A DNA stretch of 64,000 nt. Source: Haloarcula amylovorans. GTDB taxonomy: Archaea; Halobacteriota; Halobacteria; Halobacteriales; Haloarculaceae. Of this stretch, positions 25,132 to 32,411 are shown piece by piece. The position numbers and the translations under genes are program-made. The notes beneath the pieces are model-generated. The model saw only the letters and a list, made by a program, of their open reading frames with translations. It did no database searches and had not been told where the DNA came from. The stretch is from positions 103,600 through 167,599 of the forward strand of contig NZ_SRIF01000008.1 in the NCBI RefSeq assembly GCF_004681185.1, in the 5' to 3' direction. Position 1 is the stretch's first letter. Each line of letters starts with the position of its first letter.

Positions 25132-26199
25132 TCAGTAGCTCATCCCGAACCGGCGGTGGCGCAGTTCCGGCGTGATCTGGATGCGCGAGACGTCCTGGCC
25201 GGTGCGGTACCAGACGAACGCCGCGCGCGTGAACAGTTCGCGACACTCGATGCGCACCTCGCGGGGGACGCCCTCGGTGCGGTCGTGAACGTCCTCGATG
25301 GCCGCCTGCGTAAAGAGGTCGGGAGCTTGTCCTTCGTATGGTTCGTCTCGGAAGTATGCAAACGAGCGAGCGACGTACTCGGCGATGTCGTCGGGGCTGA
25401 AGGGTTCGATGCTCTCGTAGTAGCGAAGCCGCGAGTCGAGCGTCCCGCGAATCTCGGCGACTCGGCGTTTCCCCTCTGGCGTGCCGCTGAGGAAGAGACG
25501 GACGCCGGCGTCGCCGGCCACCTGGAGCGGCGAGAGCAGGTCCGCCTGCAACACCTCGATCTCGTCGACGACCAGCAAGAGCGTCTTTCCGTGCTCTCGG
25601 ATTCGCTGGACGGCTTCGCGGACGGCGGCTTTTGCCTCGGCCGTCGCCCAGGGGATGCCGTTTCGGACCTGCGAGTAGTTGCCGAACGCGACGGAGTAGC
25701 CGGCCGCGTAGGCCGCTTCGAGTATCGTCTGATAGAGTGTCCGGGGCGTCGTCTCGCGCGGATTGTCCAAATGCGTGACAACGAAGTCGTCGTGTTTCGA
25801 GAGGTCGCGCAGGACGATCTCGCGGAAGGCCGACTTGCCGGTGCCGTAGGGACTCACCAGTCCGATGTGCTGGTCCTGTAACAGCCACGACGTGACCTGG
25901 TTCAGCATCGCCGTGTCGTGGCGGACGTACAGCGGTTCGGGCATGTGGTCCAGTCCCGCCTCCTCGGTGAAAGGGAGGTCAGTCACATCCTCGGGTCGTC
26001 CGCCCAGTGCTTCGCCGAAGGCCAAGAGTCGCTGTTCGACCTCGTTCAGCTGGTCTAAGAGAACGCCCTCGGAGGCGCTCGCCGACCGCTCGTCGTCCTC
26101 GCTTCTGAGTCGCTCCAGGCGATTCATCACGTCACCGACCGACTGGCCGCTCTCGGCGTCGGTGTCGGTCCCGCCTGCGCCGTCGAAGTCGTCTGGCAC
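25132..26199 (-). CDS. AAA+ family ATPase (Orc1/Cdc6- or ExeA-like)
   Basis: A 355-aa AAA+ ATPase. After a disordered acidic N-terminus and a helical region (residues 1-85), Walker A is SPYGTGKS at 116-123, Walker B is LLLVVDEIEV with Asp 212/Glu 213, and sensor 1 is LFLSGT near 236-240. The region around 265-355 looks like a lid plus a winged-helix segment. The overall pattern is reminiscent of Orc1/Cdc6 and ExeA-type ATPases, but it lacks a clear origin-binding signature and no origin-like repeats are nearby. The GTG at 26199 is preceded by a TATA box at 26234-26243 and a GGAAGGTG Shine-Dalgarno-like sequence. Confidence 0.82.
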   Translation of the reverse strand: MPDDFDGAGGTDTDAESGQSVGDVMNRLERLRSEDDERSASASEGVLLDQLNEVEQRLLAFGEALGGRPEDVTDLPFTEEAGLDHMPEPLYVRHDTAMLNQVTSWLLQDQHIGLVSPYGTGKSAFREIVLRDLSKHDDFVVTHLDNPRETTPRTLYQTILEAAYAAGYSVAFGNYSQVRNGIPWATAEAKAAVREAVQRIREHGKTLLLVVDEIEVLQADLLSPLQVAGDAGVRLFLSGTPEGKRRVAEIRGTLDSRLRYYESIEPFSPDDIAEYVARSFAYFRDEPYEGQAPDLFTQAAIEDVHDRTEGVPREVRIECRELFTRAAFVWYRTGQDVSRIQITPELRHRRFGMSY

Positions 26200-26233
26200 G
26201 GTCGTTCTTCACCTTCCTTGACAGTCAGCGGCG

Positions 26234-26243
26234 TTATATGTTA
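26234..26243 (-). promoter_or_regulatory. TATA box for the AAA+ ATPase gene
   Basis: TAACATATAA on the minus strand lies about 39 bp before the GTG at 26199, leaving a leader of roughly 12 bases. It separates this gene from the KH-domain gene upstream. Confidence 0.5.
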
Positions 26244-26298
26244 CGCTCAGACTGGTGGAAAAACGGCGGTTCCCATGGCGCTGTGTCGCGCTCGGCGG

Positions 26299-26847
26299 TT
26301 AGCCGGAGAACTGGTGATACTCCAGTCCCTTGTGCTTCATCTCGTTGTGCTTGCGTTCGAGGAAGGAGTAGACAGAGCCGTGGGGAGCGCCGTCAAGTAG
26401 CATCTCTGCGGCCTCTCGTACCGCGTCGACCTGCTCGGGACCGCCGATGATACCGAGCGTCGACCCGTAGATGACGACCGATGCGCCGGACAACTCCTGC
26501 ATGAGCTCGCGCGTGCGACCGCCCTCGCCGATGAGTCGGCCCTTCTGTCGCCGGAAGTCGTTCTTGTTTCGGGAGGCCGCCTCGATGTCGATGAGTTCGA
26601 ACAGCATCATGTCGTCTTCGAGCAAGGCGAGTGCGTCCTCAGGCGCGAACCCGCGACCGATGGCCTTCACGATATCCGGCCCCTTCAGCGCCGTCACGGG
26701 GTCGCCGACGGTGTCGACTTTCACCGTGCCGTCCTCGGAGTCGATGTCGAGTCGTACCTCAGCGCGCTCCTCTATCTCGCGCATGGTCTCACCACCCTCG
26801 CCGATCAGCACACCGATGCGGTCCTGCGGAATCTTCACGTGCTTCAT
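26299..26847 (-). CDS. KH-domain RNA-binding protein (Pno1/Dim2-like)
   Basis: A 182-aa protein with two KH domains: the first holds IGVLIGEGGETMREIE (about residues 10-25) and the second GRLIGEGGRTRELMQE (about 100-115), each with the GxxG-type RNA-contact loop. This is the archaeal Krr1/Pno1 (Dim2) family linked to small-subunit rRNA maturation. It is the last gene of the aIF1A-RIO1-KH cluster, a conserved archaeal arrangement. The ATG at 26847 has a TATA-like GTCTTAAAC (minus strand, 26877-26885) upstream, so it may also be transcribed independently of rio1. Confidence 0.92.
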   Translation of the reverse strand: MKHVKIPQDRIGVLIGEGGETMREIEERAEVRLDIDSEDGTVKVDTVGDPVTALKGPDIVKAIGRGFAPEDALALLEDDMMLFELIDIEAASRNKNDFRRQKGRLIGEGGRTRELMQELSGASVVIYGSTLGIIGGPEQVDAVREAAEMLLDGAPHGSVYSFLERKHNEMKHKGLEYHQFSG

Positions 26848-26917
26848 AATATACTGGATGGTACGGGGCTCTGCCTGTTTAAGACTTCGGCGGTAACGGC
26901 TACCAAAACACAGGGGT

Positions 26918-27856
26918 TTACTCCCCGTCACGGTCGGCAGGCGTTCCCTGTGGCACGGCGTCGTCGTCGCTCCCCGGCGCGGTATCCTCGTCGTCCTCCG
27001 GCGTCGCATACTCGCGGACGTACGCCAGCAGCTCTTCGGGCGTGGCGTCGACGCCCTGCCGGGCGAAGAAGTTAGCGACGTTTCGACAGTCCCGTTCGAG
27101 GAACTCCTCGGCGTTAGGGTGGTGAATCGTGACCGCCTGTCCGAGGTCGATGATGTACAGTTGCCCCTCGTGGAAGACGACGTTGTATTCAGAGAGGTCG
27201 CCGTGGACGAGCCCGGCGTCGTAGAGGCGGCGGATGTACTCCTTGACGACCTCGTAGGCCGTCTCCGGGTTCTCGATGTGGACCTCGTTGAGCCGTTTCG
27301 CTCGCCCTTCCTCGGTGCCGAGGTACTCCATGACGAGAACGTTTCGCTCGACGGCAATCGGCTTCGGCGTCCGGATTCCGGCTCGACGGGCGCGTTTCAG
27401 GTTCGACGATTCCTTCCGGACCCAGGCGGTGACGACCTTCTTCTTGTCAGAGCCGATGCCCTCGAATCGCGGGTCGCCGTCGAGATATCCCCGCATATCG
27501 GTGAAATCGGAGGCATTGATGCGATACACCTTCACTGCGACTTCCTCGTCACCGGACAGCGCCGTGTAGACGTTCGCCTCCTTTCCCGTGGAGATGGGGC
27601 CGCCGAAGGCGTCGATGTGGCCGTCCTGGACGAGTTTGTACAGCGCGCCGTAGGTGGCGTCGTCGAAGACGCTGGCCTCGACTTTGAACTGGTCTGCGTC
27701 CTTGATTCGCTTGCGGAACTCGCTGAACTCGCGGTCCCGCTTCCGGGCGATGCGGTCGGCTTCAGTGTCAGAAACGTCTATCTCCTCCCACTCGTCGCCG
27801 ACGCCCTCGGCCTCGTCGGTGTCGAGCAGTCCGAACTCCGCCTCGCTGTCGCTCAT
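26918..27856 (-). CDS. rio1: RIO1 family serine/threonine protein kinase
   Basis: A 312-aa RIO-type kinase acting in late small-ribosomal-subunit maturation. Key motifs are the STGKEANVY ATP-binding loop, VAVKVYR with the catalytic Lys, the VMEYLG hinge, VHGDLSEYN with catalytic Asp and metal-binding Asn, and IIDLGQAV with the DLG/DFG-type metal-binding Asp. The C-terminal 40 residues are acidic and disordered. The ATG at 27856 is chosen over a GTG 6 bp upstream because GGAGGAGT lies just before it. The gene follows aIF1A by 42 bp in the same operon. Confidence 0.94.
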   Translation of the reverse strand: MSDSEAEFGLLDTDEAEGVGDEWEEIDVSDTEADRIARKRDREFSEFRKRIKDADQFKVEASVFDDATYGALYKLVQDGHIDAFGGPISTGKEANVYTALSGDEEVAVKVYRINASDFTDMRGYLDGDPRFEGIGSDKKKVVTAWVRKESSNLKRARRAGIRTPKPIAVERNVLVMEYLGTEEGRAKRLNEVHIENPETAYEVVKEYIRRLYDAGLVHGDLSEYNVVFHEGQLYIIDLGQAVTIHHPNAEEFLERDCRNVANFFARQGVDATPEELLAYVREYATPEDDEDTAPGSDDDAVPQGTPADRDGE

Positions 27857-27860
27857 AGCC

Positions 27861-27868
27861 ACTCCTCC
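27861..27868 (-). promoter_or_regulatory. Shine-Dalgarno site of rio1
   Basis: GGAGGAGT lies 4-11 bases upstream of the ATG at 27856. This is one of few clear Shine-Dalgarno sequences in the window and fits an internal operon gene, unlike the leaderless first genes. Confidence 0.55.
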
Positions 27869-27898
27869 GTCGGTACTGTGGGGCGGTGCATCAGGGCG

Positions 27899-28186
27899 CT
27901 ACTCCTGGATGTGTCCCTCCTCGCGTAACTGGTCAGCATCCTGCTTCTCGTAGCGCCACGTGATGTCGGCCTTCTCGTCTTGCCAGTCCCACGGCGAGAC
28001 GAGTACCACGTCGTCTTCCCGGATCCAGATTCGTTTTTGCATCTTGCCCGGAATCCGGGCTGTACGCTCTGTCCCGTCCATACAGCGCACCTTCACACGG
28101 TTGGCTCCGAGCATGTTCGTGACGACGGCGAACACCTCGTCGTCGTCGGGCATCCGCAGGTCCTTTCGGCCTTCGTTGTCGCTCAT
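27899..28186 (-). CDS. eif1A: translation initiation factor aIF1A
   Basis: A 95-aa OB-fold factor that binds the A-site region of the small ribosomal subunit during initiation. The sequence RKDLRMPDDDEVFAVVTNML, RVKVRCMDGTERTARIPGKM and KRIWIREDDVVLVSPWDWQ is a full-length, canonical aIF1A, with the usual charged C-terminal tail. It is the first gene of the aIF1A-rio1-KH cluster. A TATA-like AACTTAACC (minus strand, near 28209-28218) lies about 27 bp upstream of the ATG, so the transcript is likely leaderless or nearly so. Confidence 0.96.
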   Translation of the reverse strand: MSDNEGRKDLRMPDDDEVFAVVTNMLGANRVKVRCMDGTERTARIPGKMQKRIWIREDDVVLVSPWDWQDEKADITWRYEKQDADQLREEGHIQE

Positions 28187-28292
28187 GTCTGCCCGTTCGG
28201 TCCGGGGAGGGTTAAGTTTTGTACGATTTTGCCGTGGCCGCCCTCGGCTGCGAGTGGTAAGGCCCAAGGTTCGGCCGCCGTAACCGCCGCCA

Positions 28293-28706
28293 ATGACTTA
28301 CACGCTGCCCGCCGACGCTGCCGACTGGGCGACGGCCTGGCGCGACCGTATCAACGACCGCGACGGGTTCGAAACCGCCACCGCCGACTTCGACGCGACG
28401 TTCCGCTTCGAGCTGCGCGCCGACGACACCTACGACGGCGACCCAGTCAACTTCCGCGTGACCGTCGCCGACGGTACCTGCACCGAGGCGACCGTCGCCG
28501 ACCCGGACGCCGACTACGACTTCGCCCTGCGCGGTCCCTACGAGGCGTGGGTCGCGATGCTCGAAGGCGAACTCGACGTCTCGGAGTCGGTCATGAACGG
28601 GACCTTCGACGTCGAGGGGAACACGATGACGCTGCTGCGCCGACAAGAGGCCATCACCGAGATGGTCGCTGCCGCCCAGAACGTCGATACCGAGTTCGCG
28701 TACTGA
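28293..28706 (+). CDS. SCP2-like sterol-carrier domain protein
   Basis: A 137-aa acidic protein with the SCP2 fold pattern: DWATAWRDRINDRDGFETAT, FRFELRADDTYDG, DYDFALRGPYEAWVAMLEGELD and a final VMNGTFDVEGNTMTLLRRQE, the region where SCP2 proteins change from sheet to helix. Members bind lipids or acyl-CoA-like ligands, but haloarchaeal ligands are unknown. It is divergent from aIF1A and lies 38 bp upstream of a small membrane protein gene on the same strand. Confidence 0.85.
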   Translation: MTYTLPADAADWATAWRDRINDRDGFETATADFDATFRFELRADDTYDGDPVNFRVTVADGTCTEATVADPDADYDFALRGPYEAWVAMLEGELDVSESVMNGTFDVEGNTMTLLRRQEAITEMVAAAQNVDTEFAY

Positions 28707-28744
28707 CCGACGGGCTTTTGTCCGCCCGCCGGACCAACACGGGT

Positions 28745-28936
28745 ATGCTCGACAAACTCGGCGTCGCCGGAATCGCCGGCGTCGTCATCCTGTTCGGCGG
28801 CATCGGTCTCGTCGCGTGGCAGAACCTGATTCTCGCGGCCGGCCTCGCGCTGGTCGTCGGCGGTATGGGACTTATCGTCTACGGACTCGTCACCAGCCTG
28901 CTGGCCTCCTTCGGGATGGGCGGCGGGATGCCCTAG
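28745..28936 (+). CDS. small hypothetical membrane protein (two TM)
   Basis: A 63-aa protein starting MLDKLGVAGIAGVV, with two hydrophobic helices (residues 7-25 and 28-52) and a Gly/Met-rich end. Short proteins of this type recur across haloarchaea, but I cannot name the family with certainty. Its stop codon overlaps that of the convergent histidine kinase (CTAG, 28933-28936), which supports the frame. Confidence 0.7.
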   Translation: MLDKLGVAGIAGVVILFGGIGLVAWQNLILAAGLALVVGGMGLIVYGLVTSLLASFGMGGGMP

Positions 28937-29937
28937 GCCGCCCCGCGAAGGTCGAACTCGAAGCGCGCGCCGCCCTCGGCTCCCTCAGCCACGGTCACCG
29001 ACCAGCCGTGGGCCTCGGTGATGGTGCGCACGATGTAGAGACCGAACCCGGTCCCGCCGTCGCTGTGGCTGATGCCGGGGTCGAAGACACCCTCTCGGTC
29101 CGCGGGGTCGATACCCGGGCCGTCGTCCTCGACAGCGAATCCCCGCTCGGTGGTGAGGACGCGAACCGTCACGGGGCGGCTCTCCGTCGAACCGTGGTCC
29201 ACGCAGTTCCGAAACAGGTTCTCGAACAGCCGACGGAGCCGCGACGCGTCGGCGTCGGCCGTCAGTTCGCCCGGGAGTTCGAGCGCCTCACCGTCGGTTT
29301 CGACCGTCTCCCAGGCTTCGCGTGCGACGATCACCAAGTCTACCGGCCCCACGTCGGCCGCCAGCGTTCCCTCGCGGGTCGCCGTCCGCACGTCTTCGAT
29401 GATGTGTTCCATCCGCTCGTGTGCGGCCCCGATATCGTCGAGACGGTCCATCTCGCCCGTCGTCTGCAGCAGTTCGAGATGGCCGTTGGCGACCGACAGC
29501 GGACTGCGCAGGTCGTGAGCGAGGATGTCGGCAAACTCCTCTAGGCGCTCGTTCTGCTTGGCGAGGTGCCACGCCTGTTCGCGTCTGTCGGTTACGTCCC
29601 GACCGACCCCCGCAAAGCCCAGCACTGATCCGTCCTCCTCGGCGAGGAGCCGTCCCGTCAACTCGAAGCGGACTCGCCCCTGTGTCGTCTCCGCCCACGC
29701 TTCGACGAGCGTCTCGCCGGTCTCGAAGATGTCAGTCATCGCTGCTTCGACGGCCGGCCGGTCGGCCTCCTCGAAGAATTCCGCCGGAAGCATCCCGTCG
29801 AGTTCCGCATCGCTCAAGCCAAACAGTTCGTTCAATCGCCGGTTCCAGTGTATCAGTCGCCCGCTCGCGTCGTAGACGTAGAAGACATCGTCTAACGTAT
29901 CTAGAGCCCGTTCGAGTACACCGCCGTCCCCCGCCAT
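28933..29937 (-). CDS. PAS-domain sensor histidine kinase
   Basis: A 334-aa soluble sensor kinase. A PAS domain (residues about 5-118, GRLIHWNRRLNELFGLSDAE) is followed by the dimerisation helix with phospho-accepting His 141 (DILAHDLRSPLSVA). The HATPase domain has the N box NLFRNCVDHG, G1 box DDGPGID and G2 box GTGFGLYIV. No TM segment is present, so it senses a cytoplasmic or freely diffusing signal. No response regulator is adjacent; such orphan kinases are common in haloarchaea. It is convergent with the 63-aa gene. Confidence 0.93.
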   Translation of the reverse strand: MAGDGGVLERALDTLDDVFYVYDASGRLIHWNRRLNELFGLSDAELDGMLPAEFFEEADRPAVEAAMTDIFETGETLVEAWAETTQGRVRFELTGRLLAEEDGSVLGFAGVGRDVTDRREQAWHLAKQNERLEEFADILAHDLRSPLSVANGHLELLQTTGEMDRLDDIGAAHERMEHIIEDVRTATREGTLAADVGPVDLVIVAREAWETVETDGEALELPGELTADADASRLRRLFENLFRNCVDHGSTESRPVTVRVLTTERGFAVEDDGPGIDPADREGVFDPGISHSDGGTGFGLYIVRTITEAHGWSVTVAEGAEGGARFEFDLRGAA

Positions 29938-30390
29938 AGGAGAGATAGACTGGCACTCATATTGAAGTATTCGGCGAACATCGCCCGTGAAAACGTCTAT
30001 TAGCTGGTTCCGTCGGCTGACGAGATGCGGATGGCTGCTGTCGTTTCACTTCGAGAGCTCGAGCGAAGTGAGAAGTCTCGCTACTACTCCACGGTTCGCT
30101 GTCTCGCGGGTATCGCCCGCTCGACTCGCCGAGGCCGCTGACGCGGCCTCGCTATCGCTCACCGCGCCGGTATCCGAGGGCTGCACCCTGCGTTGTGGGC
30201 GGCTCCGCCGCCCGACTGTCTGAGGGACCGTTGGTCCCTCTCTGGTCGCGCCTCTCGCTACTGCTCTACGGCTCACTTCGCTCGCCGTTTCGCTTCGAGG
30301 AACTGAACGGCGTTTGGTTCCTCGCTACTGCTCGCGGCTCCGCCGCTCGCATTACGTGGTTCTCGCTCACTTCGTTCGCTCCGAACCACG
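29938..30390. other. 453-bp intergenic region rich in short palindromes
   Basis: The gap lies between the histidine kinase start and the DUF460 stop. Short open frames on both strands lack the codon pattern of neighbouring genes, so I call none. It contains GGGCGGC-TCC-GCCGCCC (30197-30213) and GAGGGACC-GTT-GGTCCCTC (30222-30240), plus looser pairs such as GTGGTTC/GAACCAC near 30356-30388. The GGGACC and GGGCGGC hairpins match those near 4190 and 23170-23275. It may be decayed sequence or a structured spacer. Confidence 0.55.
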
Positions 30391-32364
30391 CTACTCCTCC
30401 CCTACGGACCCCGCCCGATGCTCGCTGATGATTTGGTCGACCATCGCCGTATTCCGTTCTTTCTCGCGATCCTCGGCCCGCTCCTCCCAGTCTTCGATGG
30501 CCGTCTCCACCTCCTGTTCGCGGGCGATGGCGAGTTCGTCCACTTCCTGGACCGTGACCATGTCGGCGGGAGCCACCGGGATGTCGTGGTCAAATAGCAC
30601 TTCGTCAGCAGCGTCCGAGAGGTTACCGTTTCGCAGGACGACGCGGGGACCGATGTCAGCGAGTCGCTGCGCTGTCGACCGGCCTGCACCCGAGGCGTCA
30701 CGGAACAGCAGCACGTCGTTCTCGACGAGGCCGAACCGTTCGTCGGCGTCGTCGATGGCGTCCCGCGTGAACTGCTCGACGACTTTCACCGGGACCAACC
30801 CCTCCTGTTTCTCCGAGACATCGGCGAAGTTCGAGTGGTCGAGTTTCCAGAGGGACTTCAAGCGTTCGAGCTTGGCAGCCAGTTCCTCACGCCGTTCCTG
30901 TTCTTCCTCGACCTTGCGTTCCAGCGCGTCGTTTCGCCGCTCTAATCTGGTGACTTCGCGATCTTTCCGGACCTCGCGGCGGCCCTCCTGTCTGGCCTTC
31001 TCAAGCTGTTTGTCCTTCTCGTCGAGCTGGTCGTCTTTCTGCTGGATGGTCGCTTTGAGGTCCTCGACGTGGCCTTCGAGGCGGTCGATGCGAGCCTCCA
31101 GTCGCTGTATCTCCTTTTCGTCCTCGGTGAGTTCCCGAGGTTGGTGGCTGGTGGCCGCCTCCTCGCTCTCGTCCTCGCCTTCGAGGTCTCTGAGGACCGC
31201 CTCGACGGACTCCTCGCCGGCGACGACGCGGTCGACGACGTGACCGACCTCGTGTTGTGGCGGCACCTTCTCCGCGACGCGGTCGAACTGACTCTCGTGG
31301 TGGTCGAAGGCGTACAGCGCGGCCGCCATCGCGTCCCGTTCGTGGTCATTCTCGTACCGCTCCTCGCGGGTCCGGTGTTTCTTCTCGTCGACCGGCAGGT
31401 CGCGTTCGGGCTCCCACCCGGCGGCGTCGAACGACCGGCGGAACTTCTCGACCGTCTCGGGCATCGGCGTCACGTCGGCAGCGAGAACGACCGGCCGGCC
31501 GCGTTCGATTATCCACTCGATGACATCGGCGCGGTCGTTCGTCCGCGAGGAGGAGACGTCGAGCACTTCGCCGTCTAAGCCGACGATAGCGACCGCCGTC
31601 GTCGTCCCGGGGTCGACGCCGACGACGACGTGGTCCCGCCGTTTCGCCAGCGGCCGGAACTCGATGCCGTCCCGACGGACTCGTTCCATCTCGACGCGGG
31701 TGTCGCCCGACCGATGCGTGGAGACCGGGATATCCTGTGGTCGTCCCTCGACGCGGAAGACGGCGTTCGAGAACCCGCCGTACTTCTCGGTGACGTCGCG
31801 TTCGTACTCCAGCCCCGCTGCGTCGAGTTCTGACTCGACTTCGCGGGCCTGTTTCTTCACCGCCCCGTGGATGCGTCGCGTGTAGCGGTCTTCGGACCAT
31901 CCACCTTTCCCCGTCGAGCGGCCGCGCGAAACCTTGATTTCGGTGGTGTCGGTGAACGCCGACACCTCCTGTCCGACGTTCGCGGCGGCGAGCCGGGCGG
32001 CGGCCTCCGCTTCCTTCATGGGCTTCTTCCCGTAGGGGACGCCGTGTCGCTTCGCGACCCGCGAGAGTGGTTCCGGCCGCTCGTCGCCGGTCACCTGCAC
32101 CAGCATCGTCTCGTTCGGGAGTGTTCCGAGAAAGTGGACCAGCTGGTCTTTGTCGGCGGCCAGTTCGTACATGTTGTCCGTGGCGACGATGGCCGGTTCC
32201 TCATCGTCGATCCGCCGCCGAAGCTTTCGCCGCGACACCACGTCCCGCTGGATGCTTTCACCGTCGTAGACCACGAGCGCGTACGAGGGCGCATCCCCAC
32301 GGACGTCCCCGCTCTGGATGTCGACCCCGAAGACGACGGCGTCGAGCGCTGCCGTGCGGTTCAC
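30391..32364 (-). CDS. DUF460 protein with RNase H-like fold and coiled coil
   Basis: A 657-aa archaeal protein of the DUF460 family. The first 370 residues include an RNase H-like (RuvC/YqgF-type) core, with the acidic strand motif VVVGVDPGTTTAVAIV and the later AADVTPMP and HERDAMAAALYA carrying potential metal-binding Asp residues, so a nuclease role is predicted but unproven. Residues about 400-500 form a long charged coiled coil (KEIQRLEARIDRLEGHVED and onward). The C-terminal domain has LLFRDASGAGRSTAQRLAD. It stands alone next to palindrome-rich spacer DNA. Confidence 0.9.
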   Translation of the reverse strand: MNRTAALDAVVFGVDIQSGDVRGDAPSYALVVYDGESIQRDVVSRRKLRRRIDDEEPAIVATDNMYELAADKDQLVHFLGTLPNETMLVQVTGDERPEPLSRVAKRHGVPYGKKPMKEAEAAARLAAANVGQEVSAFTDTTEIKVSRGRSTGKGGWSEDRYTRRIHGAVKKQAREVESELDAAGLEYERDVTEKYGGFSNAVFRVEGRPQDIPVSTHRSGDTRVEMERVRRDGIEFRPLAKRRDHVVVGVDPGTTTAVAIVGLDGEVLDVSSSRTNDRADVIEWIIERGRPVVLAADVTPMPETVEKFRRSFDAAGWEPERDLPVDEKKHRTREERYENDHERDAMAAALYAFDHHESQFDRVAEKVPPQHEVGHVVDRVVAGEESVEAVLRDLEGEDESEEAATSHQPRELTEDEKEIQRLEARIDRLEGHVEDLKATIQQKDDQLDEKDKQLEKARQEGRREVRKDREVTRLERRNDALERKVEEEQERREELAAKLERLKSLWKLDHSNFADVSEKQEGLVPVKVVEQFTRDAIDDADERFGLVENDVLLFRDASGAGRSTAQRLADIGPRVVLRNGNLSDAADEVLFDHDIPVAPADMVTVQEVDELAIAREQEVETAIEDWEERAEDREKERNTAMVDQIISEHRAGSVGEE

Positions 32365-32411
32365 GCCGTGCTATAGTGGGCGAGTGATGATAAATCCGTC
32401 CCGGCCTGTTC

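Noticed and set aside
29987..30276. Short open frames on both strands in the palindrome-rich spacer
   Set aside because: Residues are Ser/Arg/Leu-rich and unlike acidic haloarchaeal proteins, and no promoter or family resemblance is seen.
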